A stretch of 17,878 bases of DNA from Kaiparowitsia sp041742695 (GTDB lineage Bacteria; Cyanobacteriota; Cyanobacteriia; Elainellales; Elainellaceae), in contig JBGTOF010000219.1 of assembly GCA_041742695.1 (NCBI GenBank), positions 1 to 17,878 on the forward strand, written 5' to 3'. Positions 6,718-14,152 of this stretch are shown here, piece by piece; within the stretch, counting starts at the first letter, position 1, and every line of letters begins with the position of its first letter. A model generated the notes under the pieces. The model was not told where the DNA came from. It made no database searches and saw only the letters and a list, made by a program, of their open reading frames with translations. Both the position numbers and the translations under genes were made by a program.

Positions 6718-6955
6718 ATGCCCTCCCCAAACCATCCTCAGTTGCCGAAACCACACCTGCCGCAAAAGCGGCGCCGCCGCAGTGCTCCAATCGTTTTTGG
6801 CTCAGACTCCGGCTGCGATCGCTGTAGAAGCTCGGGGCTGTTTAGGGCGCTGCGGAAACGGGCCGATGGTAGTGGTACTTCCTGAGGAGATCTGGTATCG
6901 GCAGGTTCAGCCTCAAGACGTCAAAGAAATTCTTAAGCGGCATCACAAAATTTAG
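6718..6955 (+). pseudogene. Thioredoxin-like [2Fe-2S] ferredoxin with a frame break at its start
   Basis: From 6719 to TAG at 6953-6955 one frame encodes about 77 residues of a small thioredoxin-fold 2Fe-2S protein. It reads TILSCRNHTCRKSG, then AVEARGCLGRCGNGPMVVV, then LPEEIWYRQVQPQDVKEIL. The cysteine pattern C-x4-C (6743, 6758) and C-x3-C (6839, 6851) is that of NuoE/HoxE-type C-termini and stand-alone cyanobacterial ferredoxins. This frame has a TGA at 6716-6718 and no standard start before the first Cys. ATG 6718, with GGGGA just upstream, is in the neighbouring frame; dropping one C from the CCCC run at 6725-6728 would join them to give MPSQTILSC. So this is a one-base frameshift (real or an assembly error) or a gene with an unusual start. 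The rest looks intact. It is 37 bp after the GS-like gene, and a redox-partner role is only a guess. Confidence 0.65.
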
Positions 6956-6959
6956 AACA

Positions 6960-6990
6960 GCTGGGCAGTGTGCGACGCTCACTGCTCAGC
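6960..6990. terminator. Stem-loop between convergent genes, candidate bidirectional terminator
   Basis: GCTGGGCAGTG (6960-6970) pairs with CACTGCTCAGC (6980-6990), an 11 bp stem with one G-T pair and a 9-base loop. It sits 4 bases after the ferredoxin-like stop and 49 bases from the end of the MMPL gene on the other strand. There is no T-run on either side, so its strength as an intrinsic terminator is doubtful. Confidence 0.4.
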
Positions 6991-7039
6991 CGTGTTCCAG
7001 TGAGCGCGCGTTAAGCGCTATATCCCAACGTCAGGATCG

Positions 7040-9283
7040 TTAGTTTGTTTTGATATTGACCCGATCTAGTCTCAAAAATTTGGGTGCCCACCAGTTCCAC
7101 CGTCCCATGAGGTTCATGCTGGCGGGCACCAAGATCGCGCGCACCAAGGTGGAATCGATCAGAACGGCGAGAGCAATGCCCAGCCCCAAGGCCTTCACAA
7201 AGATAATGCTGGTAAACGCAAACGACCCGGTGACGATAATCATGAGTAGGGCGGCGCTGGTGATAATCCGCCCAGTGCGCTCCAGTCCTTCTACGATGCT
7301 GTGCCGATTGTGTCCTGTGCTGTCGTAGGCTTCTTTGATTCGCGTCAATAGAAACACCTCATAATCCATACTCAGCCCAAACAGGACGCAAAATAGGACA
7401 ACGGGTAACAGCACGTCGAGATAGCCAAGGGGCGCAAAGTCCAGCAGATTTTGAAAGTTGCCGTCTTGAAAGATAAAGACGAGTGCACCAAAGGATGCCG
7501 CAATCGACATGAGGTTAAGGAAAAAGGCCTGGATGGGCAGTACCACCGAGTTGAACAGCAGGCAGAGCGACACAAACGTCACAATGAGCACTGACACCAA
7601 CACCCAAGGAAAGCGCTGGTAGACGATCTGTATCGTATCGAGGGCTAGGGCCGTTTGTCCGCCGACTTGCAGTCGCAGGTCTTCTAGGGGGCGATCGCGC
7701 AAGTCTCGCACCAGCTCCCGACTCTGCGGGTCGTTGCCATTGGTCTGGCTAATGACAGCAACCAGCGTTGTGGAATCAGTGCTCAATCGATCTACCGCTT
7801 CTTGGAGCACCGGGTCGGGAATCGCATTGGATGTTTGATAGAGCTGTTGATAGGTCACTAAGTCAAAGTCTGGATTGAGGTTAACCACACTGCTGACAGT
7901 GGCAACCCGCGGGTCTGCTTCGAGCTCTTCCACAAAGTTGTAGAGCGTTTCAAGATGCTCGGCAGTCAGAATAGAGTCCCCAGCCGTTGTGCTCACGGCC
8001 AGCAGGATGGGGGCGGTTTCTCCCTCTCCAAATGCCTCGCGGATGACTTCTACGCCCTGCCGTGCAGGAATATGCGTCGGGAGAATGTCCGCATCTCCGA
8101 GCCCAAACTGAGCATTGAAGAACGGTGACGTGAGCACGCCAATCACCACAAGCACAAACGCCACGGCTGCCACGCTATGGCGCATGATGGTCTGGGCAAT
8201 GGCTGACCACATCCTCCCTCGCTCTGGCGCAGGCCGGACGACTTGCCAGTAGTTGATTCGAGTGCCAACCACGCTGAGCAGTGCGGGCACTAGCGTTAGC
8301 GCAGCGGCCACAGACATGAAGACAACTAAGGACGCCGCAACCCCCAACGAGCGCAGCAAGACAATGGGAAACAGTAGCAAACTCACCAGACCGATACAAG
8401 TCGTTAACCCTGAGTAGAATACGGCACGCCCGGCTGTGTCTACGGTTCGCACTACGGCCTGCTCTACCGAGCTAGACACCAGCTCTTCGCGAAAGCGGCT
8501 GACAATCAGCAAGCAAAAGTCAATACCAACGCCCAAGCCCAGCATCGTGGTAATGCTCAGCGCAAAGATTGAGATATCCATCGCCAGCGTTACCACCCAC
8601 AGCAACCCCAGCGTGACCGAGACAGTCATCAGGGCCATGGCGATGGGCATTGTGGCGGCGATCGCCGATCCAAACACAAATAGCAGCGCAATTAGGGTCA
8701 ACGGCAAGGTCAGCAATTCAGATCGGGACAAGTCTTCTCGACTGATTCTCTGTGCTTCTTGATCGACAACAGGCTGCCCGACTAGATAGGTATTGAGGTT
8801 CTCAGTTTGGTTGTCGGTCAGAATCTGCTGGATTTGGTCAATTGCGGCAAAGGCGTCACTGCCGTCTACGGCTAGGTTGATGATGCTATAGGCCACTTGG
8901 CCCGTGTCGCTGCGATAATTGGGCTGCTCGGCCACTGTTGTGACGGCATTGACGGCAGACAGGCTGCGAGTGTCGTCAATCATGCGATCGATGGCGGTTT
9001 GATAGTCCTCAACTTGGCCCTGGGACGCTTCAAACACCACGCTTAAATCATCTGGCGTGACCCTTAGCTCTTGCTGTAGCCGTTGCTCGGCTTGGTATGC
9101 GGGACCGGCTTCATAGAAGGTACCCGTGCCGGTCAGCGCTTGATCGAGGCGAGGCAACAAGATCAGGCTAAGAATCAGCAGCCCGACCCACAGCGCCAGC
9201 ACCCAGCGCCAACGGTGATAACAAAATTGTCCGAGTCGCGCAAAGTTGGATGGACTGGGAGGAGCGGGTTCGACATTTCTCAC
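7040..9283 (-). CDS. MMPL-family RND transporter
   Basis: It is probably a proton-driven exporter of a lipid or other hydrophobic product in the cytoplasmic membrane. The 747 residues show the usual MMPL layout: TM1 near residues 27-44, a large periplasmic loop, TM2-6 at about 190-335, TM7 near 368-388, a second periplasmic loop, and TM8-12 at about 550-735. Signature stretches are GVGIDFCLLIVSRFREEL in the first half and GLSMDYEVFLLTRIKEAYDS in the second. The start is GTG 9283, preceded by GAGG 7 bases away; no better start exists. It follows the SDR-like gene by 41 bp on the same strand, so the two are probably one operon, which suggests export of a reduced or activated lipid. The substrate cannot be read from the sequence. 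Confidence 0.9.
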   Translation of the reverse strand: MRNVEPAPPSPSNFARLGQFCYHRWRWVLALWVGLLILSLILLPRLDQALTGTGTFYEAGPAYQAEQRLQQELRVTPDDLSVVFEASQGQVEDYQTAIDRMIDDTRSLSAVNAVTTVAEQPNYRSDTGQVAYSIINLAVDGSDAFAAIDQIQQILTDNQTENLNTYLVGQPVVDQEAQRISREDLSRSELLTLPLTLIALLFVFGSAIAATMPIAMALMTVSVTLGLLWVVTLAMDISIFALSITTMLGLGVGIDFCLLIVSRFREELVSSSVEQAVVRTVDTAGRAVFYSGLTTCIGLVSLLLFPIVLLRSLGVAASLVVFMSVAAALTLVPALLSVVGTRINYWQVVRPAPERGRMWSAIAQTIMRHSVAAVAFVLVVIGVLTSPFFNAQFGLGDADILPTHIPARQGVEVIREAFGEGETAPILLAVSTTAGDSILTAEHLETLYNFVEELEADPRVATVSSVVNLNPDFDLVTYQQLYQTSNAIPDPVLQEAVDRLSTDSTTLVAVISQTNGNDPQSRELVRDLRDRPLEDLRLQVGGQTALALDTIQIVYQRFPWVLVSVLIVTFVSLCLLFNSVVLPIQAFFLNLMSIAASFGALVFIFQDGNFQNLLDFAPLGYLDVLLPVVLFCVLFGLSMDYEVFLLTRIKEAYDSTGHNRHSIVEGLERTGRIITSAALLMIIVTGSFAFTSIIFVKALGLGIALAVLIDSTLVRAILVPASMNLMGRWNWWAPKFLRLDRVNIKTN

Positions 9284-9324
9284 GATAGGTCCTCAAGGGG
9301 TTAATAATTGGCAACTGAAGAGCG

Positions 9325-10473
9325 CTATACGGCAATTTCATTGAGCGGGGGCGCTTTGCGCCAGCGAAACCGAGTGATAAAGCGTTGCAGGTAGTGTTCG
9401 AGCTGAGGAACGGTCAAGCGGAGGTGAGCCGGGGGATGGGCATCGCGCCGTCGCTCAAACTGCTTAGTGTCGTGCAGGTAGGGATGATAAAACCGCAGGC
9501 GGCGGTGAAACAGGCGATCAATCGGTTGCAGCTCGCTCAACTCACGAACGCCCTGGAGATCAAGGTCAGGGTATAGGGAGGTGAGCGCTTGCTGAAGCGA
9601 GTCTAACGATACGAGAAAGGGATTGCTGAGGTGATACACCACCTGATCGGGAGTGGGAGAGTGGGCTAGGGCGATCGCCTCGGTCAACAGCTGATCAATG
9701 GGCATCAGGTTGAGTCCACTGGCGGTGCCATCGGGGGTGTGGACGCGCAGCGGGCAGTGCTGAACATAGCTGCCTTTGAGACGCAGCTGCTGCCGAAACT
9801 GCTCTATAGATGCCATAAACCCATAAAGCCCTGAGTCGGAGGTGCTGTCATAGGTCGTGGAGTTGCCAATCACAATCGATGGGCGAAAAATATTGACCTG
9901 AAAGGTGCCCTGCTGATGGGCGTTAAGCAACCATGTCTCGGCCTGTCGCTTGCTGGCTTCATAGTCATTATTGGGGGCCGCGGGGTAATCGCCGGGCTGT
10001 TCTGCCACTAGGCCCGAGCATTGTCCGGCCACATAGGCGGTGCTCATTGCGTTGAACTGTGAGATCTGCAAAGCGGTGGCTAGATCCAACACCCGCTGGG
10101 TGCCTACTACATTGCGCTCAAAAATATCTGCTCGATGCCGGGGTTCAAACCGGAGTGAGGCCGCACAGTGCCACAGCTGATCAATTCCAGCGCTCTGGAG
10201 CACCCTCCATTGGGCTGAACTTAGCCCCAACTGTGGCTGGGTTAAGTCTGCAGCGATCGCCGTGAGTCGATTGAGCTGAGGAAGGAGCTGATCGTCGAGC
10301 GCAGCGGCCCGTGCTGCAGACCGAACTGCCTGAATCAGGCGCGCTTGGGCATTGGGCGATCGCACCAAACAAAACACATGCGCCTCTGTGGTTAACAGTA
10401 AACGGGCGGCCAAATTGCTGCCAATGAAGCCAGTGGCTCCCGTTAGCAGAATGGAATTGAAGGATTGCGCCAT
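9325..10473 (-). CDS. Extended SDR / thioester-reductase-like NAD(P)-binding protein
   Basis: This 382-residue protein carries the Rossmann motif TGATGFIGSNLAARLL at about 11-26, the acidic AADLTQPQLGLS, HCAASLRFEP, MSTAYVAGQ with the catalytic Ser/Thr position, and YEASK, the SDR Tyr-x3-Lys pair. It best fits the NAD_binding_4 / male-sterility / thioester-reductase group, in which such domains reduce acyl-CoA or carrier-bound acyl thioesters to aldehydes or alcohols. The C-terminal HPYLHDTKQFERRR resembles the end region of these reductases. No adenylation or carrier domain is attached, so the acyl donor must be separate. It lies just upstream of the MMPL exporter gene in the same direction. 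A sugar-nucleotide epimerase is less likely. The ATG at 10473 has no clear Shine-Dalgarno. Confidence 0.8.
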   Translation of the reverse strand: MAQSFNSILLTGATGFIGSNLAARLLLTTEAHVFCLVRSPNAQARLIQAVRSAARAAALDDQLLPQLNRLTAIAADLTQPQLGLSSAQWRVLQSAGIDQLWHCAASLRFEPRHRADIFERNVVGTQRVLDLATALQISQFNAMSTAYVAGQCSGLVAEQPGDYPAAPNNDYEASKRQAETWLLNAHQQGTFQVNIFRPSIVIGNSTTYDSTSDSGLYGFMASIEQFRQQLRLKGSYVQHCPLRVHTPDGTASGLNLMPIDQLLTEAIALAHSPTPDQVVYHLSNPFLVSLDSLQQALTSLYPDLDLQGVRELSELQPIDRLFHRRLRFYHPYLHDTKQFERRRDAHPPAHLRLTVPQLEHYLQRFITRFRWRKAPPLNEIAV

Positions 10474-10620
10474 CGTATACAGCTGTTGCTACTCAATGAA
10501 GTACGATACGACCCAGGAATTGGATTGCAGAGAGGCGGCGCTTTCTTCTGCCGTAACAGGACTTGAGCCCGAGGCATTGTTTCCCTACCAGAGTTACCAA
10601 ATTAGGGTTCGCATTGCGTT

Positions 10621-13524
10621 TTACTCTGGCTGTGTTGAGCCAGAGCTTAACACAGCCGCATCGGCCTGTTGCTGTAACAAAATTGCAACTGCTGTAGCGC
10701 TCAGAGGCTTGCCGAACAGGAACCCCTGCCCGTATTCGCAGCCCATTGCCGCCAGAGATTCTGCCTGATCTGCAGTTTCAACCCCTTCTGCCACCACATC
10801 CATTTTGAGGTTGTGAGCCAAGGTCACAATTGTACGAACCACTTCGGTGCTGTCTGTGTCGATGATCATATTGGAGACAAAGGAGCGGTCAATTTTGAGG
10901 GTGTTGATGGGGAAACGGCACAGATAGCTGAGGGATGAATACCCCGTGCCAAAGTCATCAATCACCAACCGCACCCCGAGCGATCGCACCTGATGCAGCA
11001 CATCAATCACCAGGTTGCCGCTGTCCATGATAGTGCTTTCGGTCAGCTCTAGCTTGAGGTTTGTGGGCGATAGTCCGGTATCAGCCAGGATTGTTTGCAC
11101 CTGCTGGCTTAGATCGGAGCGCACAAACTGACGGCTAGACAGGTTCACGTTCATCGTAAGGGATTGAGCGATCGCCCACTGGTCTTGCCACTGCCGCAGT
11201 TGGCGACAGGCCTGACGCAAAATCCACCAGCCCAGGGGAATAATCAGCCCCGTTTCTTCCGCCATTTTGATAAACGTGCCGGGAGCAAGAAACCCATTGC
11301 GCGGATGCTGCCACCGCGCCAGCGCTTCGAACCCGACGAGCGTTTGGGTCTCAAACTGCACGATGGGTTGGTAATAGAGCAATAGCTCTGAGTCTGAGTC
11401 TGGGTCTGAATCTGCGTCTGAATCTGCGTCTGAGTCGCTGGGAGTGAGCGCGGGCTGGCGCTCATGGTTGATGGCGCGGCGCAGGTCGTTTTCTAACTTG
11501 AGCCTAGCCAGCATGCGGTTGTGCATGGCTGGGTCAAATACTTCATAGCGTGCCTTGCCTTGCGCTTTGGCGCGATGAACGGCGGTGTCTGCATCTTGCA
11601 GCAGACGCTCCGGCTGGTCGTATCGTCCCGAACTGAGGGCGATGCCCAAGCTCACGGAAATAAACACCTCGTGGTCGCGGATGCTGTAGGGCAGCGCCAG
11701 CATTTGCTGAATTTGCTCTGCTAGGCGCGTGGCATCGCGCGCGTGCTCTAGCTGATCCAGAAAAATGACAAACTCATCCCCTGATAGCCGTGCCAGTTCT
11801 GCATTGCTGGGGAGAAAGCCTTTGAGGCGATGGGCGATCGCAATTAATAGCTGATCCCCAATAGCGTTCCCCAAGCTGTTGTTAACAACCTGGAACCGAT
11901 CCACATCCACCAGCAAGACCCCAAATACATAGAGAGGCGTGCTTTGGGCATGGGCGATCGCCTCCCGTAACCGCTCAATTAAAAAGACGCGATTGGGTAA
12001 ATCGGTCAGATCATCGTAGTAGGCATTGCGCCACAGCTTTTCTTCAATCTGCTTGCGATCGGTGATATCCAACTGCGAGCCCGCCATGCGATAGGGGCGA
12101 TCGCGGCGATCGCGCGCACTCACCCCGCGACACAGCATCCAGCGATAATACCCATCGCGATGCATCATTCGATATTCCTGCTCAAGCTGCTCGCTCTGGC
12201 CCATCAGGTGCCGATCAATCGCCTCTTTCAGGGTGGCCAAATCATCGGGATGCACCCGGCTATACCAATCGTCTAGGCGATCGCCCGCGGTTCCTGCTTC
12301 GTAGCCCAGCATCTCCTGCCAGCGTGCCGAATAGTAGATCCGCTGCGTCCGCACGTTCCAGTCCCATAGCCCCCCATTGGAAGACCGCACCGCCAAGGCA
12401 TAGCGCTCCTCGCTTTGCCGCAGCAGCCAGTTTACCCGCATCTGCTCTTTAAGCTCTACCATGGCGCTGGTGAGACTCACCAGCATGAGGGGAATGGCCA
12501 CTGGCACCCAGTAGGTCCACTGAAACAGCAGCAGACTCACCAGACCCCAGCCCAGCATTAACAGCAGCCATAGCGATAGGCGACGCTCCAGCCTCCATTG
12601 GTCTGACAGCCAGCTCAGCCCCGGCCCGCCCAGCAGCAGCAGCACCAGCCACCACTGCACCCCCGGCAGCCGTAGGGAATTTTCAGACAACAGATTATTG
12701 ATGGCTGTTAGGTCAAGATAGGCTTCTCCAGTAGGTTGGTCGCGGTTGAACGGCGTTTGCAGCGCATTTAGGCCGCCGTTGGCTAGGCCAATCAGCACCA
12801 GCTTGTCCTGCAATGCCTCGGGCGACACGTCTCCCCCCATCACCTCTTGAAAACTGTAATGGGGGGCATGGCGCAGGTCGCCAATCCAGTTCACCCAGAG
12901 TCGCGAATCCGCGTTGGGCAGCAGGTCAGTTGTGTCTGGTTCTTCTAAAAATTGCTGAGCCGCGACGAGAGCTAAAGCGGGCACCTCGCGCTGCCTTAGA
13001 TCAATGCGCCGCACGACGCCATCGGACTCCTTGCGATGGTTGATGTGCCCGAGGTCGGTAGCCGCTGCGCGCAGCACATCGTTGGGCAGCACCGCTTCTC
13101 CCTCCTCCGTCCACGACTGGGCCAGCACCACCGCGTCAAACTGGGCCAGCGCCGCTGCCAGTGCTGCATCGTTGGGGTCGGACTCGGGCAGCAGCAGTGG
13201 GATAGCGACGACCTTGGGTTGGGCAGAGGCCAGGGTCGTTAGCACCGCGGTGAGGCGATCGCGCAATCGTGGAAACTGACTGTCCGTCGTCTGTGATTCT
13301 TCTAGCTCAATCAGCACAATGCGCTCGTCCCAAGCCAGATCACCCCGCACCTGAAACAAGGCATCATAGGCGAGATATTCGAGCGATCGCCCGACGCCCA
13401 GCAGCAGCAGCAGCCACAGCAGCAGCAGCGCCAGCAGCCCGGGCAGCAGCCTACCCCCAAGCCGAGCGATGCCCCCTCCCTCATGCCGCATCTGTGCAAT
13501 AGTATCTAGCCAACGATTGATCAT
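10621..13524 (-). CDS. CHASE2-PAS-GGDEF-EAL cyclic-di-GMP signalling protein
   Basis: It is a membrane-bound sensor that makes and/or degrades cyclic di-GMP. Using the numbering that starts at TTG 13554 (977 aa): TM1 at 36-53, a CHASE2 extracytoplasmic sensor at about 55-295, three TM helices at about 300-365, a PAS/PAC domain at 383-503, GGDEF at 510-672 with the active loop as SGDEF (591-595), and EAL at 723-960. The EAL signatures are complete: FEALARW, NVNLSSRQF, LELTES, VIDDFGTGYSSL, LKIDRSF and AEGVET, so phosphodiesterase activity is likely. The Ser variant of GGDEF may still allow synthesis. A Ser/Asp repeat (706-722) links the two catalytic domains. ATG 13524 (967 aa) is preferred to TTG 13554; neither has a good ribosome binding site. 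Confidence 0.92.
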   Translation of the reverse strand: MINRWLDTIAQMRHEGGGIARLGGRLLPGLLALLLLWLLLLLGVGRSLEYLAYDALFQVRGDLAWDERIVLIELEESQTTDSQFPRLRDRLTAVLTTLASAQPKVVAIPLLLPESDPNDAALAAALAQFDAVVLAQSWTEEGEAVLPNDVLRAAATDLGHINHRKESDGVVRRIDLRQREVPALALVAAQQFLEEPDTTDLLPNADSRLWVNWIGDLRHAPHYSFQEVMGGDVSPEALQDKLVLIGLANGGLNALQTPFNRDQPTGEAYLDLTAINNLLSENSLRLPGVQWWLVLLLLGGPGLSWLSDQWRLERRLSLWLLLMLGWGLVSLLLFQWTYWVPVAIPLMLVSLTSAMVELKEQMRVNWLLRQSEERYALAVRSSNGGLWDWNVRTQRIYYSARWQEMLGYEAGTAGDRLDDWYSRVHPDDLATLKEAIDRHLMGQSEQLEQEYRMMHRDGYYRWMLCRGVSARDRRDRPYRMAGSQLDITDRKQIEEKLWRNAYYDDLTDLPNRVFLIERLREAIAHAQSTPLYVFGVLLVDVDRFQVVNNSLGNAIGDQLLIAIAHRLKGFLPSNAELARLSGDEFVIFLDQLEHARDATRLAEQIQQMLALPYSIRDHEVFISVSLGIALSSGRYDQPERLLQDADTAVHRAKAQGKARYEVFDPAMHNRMLARLKLENDLRRAINHERQPALTPSDSDADSDADSDPDSDSELLLYYQPIVQFETQTLVGFEALARWQHPRNGFLAPGTFIKMAEETGLIIPLGWWILRQACRQLRQWQDQWAIAQSLTMNVNLSSRQFVRSDLSQQVQTILADTGLSPTNLKLELTESTIMDSGNLVIDVLHQVRSLGVRLVIDDFGTGYSSLSYLCRFPINTLKIDRSFVSNMIIDTDSTEVVRTIVTLAHNLKMDVVAEGVETADQAESLAAMGCEYGQGFLFGKPLSATAVAILLQQQADAAVLSSGSTQPE
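10624..10645 (-). terminator. Stem-loop over the stop codon of the CHASE2-GGDEF-EAL gene
   Basis: CTCTGGCT (10624-10631) and AGCCAGAG (10638-10645) form a perfect 8 bp stem with a 6-base loop inside the last codons, directly before the TAA on the minus strand. TAAAAC follows and there is no U-tract. Its position resembles that of the palindrome at the end of the Tmm-like gene, so it is a candidate 3'-end structure. Confidence 0.35.
11390..11440 (-). repeat. Hexanucleotide repeat encoding a Ser-Asp/Ala-Asp linker
   Basis: On the + strand TCTGAG/TCTGGG/TCTGAA/TCTGCG units recur with a 6 bp period. On the coding strand they give alternating SD, AD and PD dipeptides between the GGDEF and EAL domains. 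Changes in copy number would stay in frame, so the tract could vary between strains and alter linker length. Confidence 0.7.
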
Positions 13525-13839
13525 GTCAGATGAGTGGTCCAACCAAGTAGGCAATCATTTTGCCGTGCTTTTGGGCGGTTCCCCTGTGAGGGCACGCCCC
13601 TCGTTTCTGGGGGCTCAATCGTTGGGGCTAACGCCTCCGCAAAAACACTTACATTATGAAGGGAGAGCAAACTCGTGCAGCTTTCCACTCTACAACTTTG
13701 TCGAATCTTTCAACTTGGTTAGGGTTGACTTGGGTTGACTTTATGTCTACTGCTGGCACAAATTATCGGAGCGATCTCCTGCTATCTCGCCAGGCTACTA
13801 AGTACACACAAATTGCCCTGACTATGGCAAATCCGTTGA

Positions 13840-13923
13840 GATCCCCCTAAATCCCCCTTAACAAGGGGGATTGGAGATTTCTGGACTCGGTTCCCCTCTT
13901 GCTAAGGGGGGCTAGGGGGGATC
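13840..13923. repeat. Dispersed cyanobacterial C/G-rich inverted repeat, MITE-like
   Basis: A 21-base end GATCCCCCTAAATCCCCC-TTA at 13840-13860 is the imperfect reverse complement of 13903-13923, which ends in GGGGGGATC. The left half also forms its own hairpin: ATCCCCCTT (13851-13859), loop AAC, AAGGGGGAT (13863-13871). The right half has CCCCT/AGGGG complementarity around 13893-13909. From memory, near-identical 'GATCCCCCTAAATCCCCC' elements are scattered in many cyanobacterial genomes. It carries no coding capacity. Confidence 0.75.
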
Positions 13924-14086
13924 AACCCAGGCGAATCCTCAGTTGGAAGACTTACATGCATACTCAGTAGATCCCGCCAAGGGTTGAGCTGCGATCGCCG
14001 AGTCTGTTAGCCCTAAGACCATGCGGCAACCCACCAAAAAACGGCATGCCCCACAGCAAAACCGAATACAGGATGATATCGCCAGC

Positions 14087-14122
14087 GGTGGGCACCTTCT
14101 ATGCAGCAAAGGGTGCTCACCC
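14087..14122 (-). terminator. Stem-loop downstream of the membrane-anchored repeat protein gene
   Basis: GGTGGGCACC-TT (14087-14098) pairs with AAGGGTGCTCACC (about 14110-14122), giving a 12 bp stem with one bulge and one G-T pair. It begins about 30 bases after the stop of the 14153-15085 gene in that gene's direction. No U-tract follows. Confidence 0.35.
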
Positions 14123-14152
14123 AAACATTCAAAGCAGTGCATTAACTTCTAC

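Larger units (their letters stand above)
13525..14152. other. Intergenic region with repeats, no convincing gene
   Basis: About 630 bp lie between two minus-strand genes. The region holds a perfect 10 bp tandem duplication GGGTTGACTT at 13722-13731 and 13732-13741, a dispersed repeat at 13840-13923, one HIP1 site near 13991, and a stem-loop at 14087-14122. Short frames on both strands (for example 13939-14142 minus, Cys-rich) have no ribosome binding site or recognisable motif and are not called. The upstream promoter of the GGDEF-EAL gene is probably here but could not be placed. Confidence 0.5.

Noticed and set aside
13398..13440. CAG/CTG-rich run resembling a trinucleotide repeat
   Set aside because: It is explained by consecutive Leu codons in the first membrane helix of the CHASE2 protein.
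13939..14142. Cys-rich 67-codon minus-strand frame
   Set aside because: No ribosome binding site or family resemblance; it overlaps a stem-loop and looks accidental.
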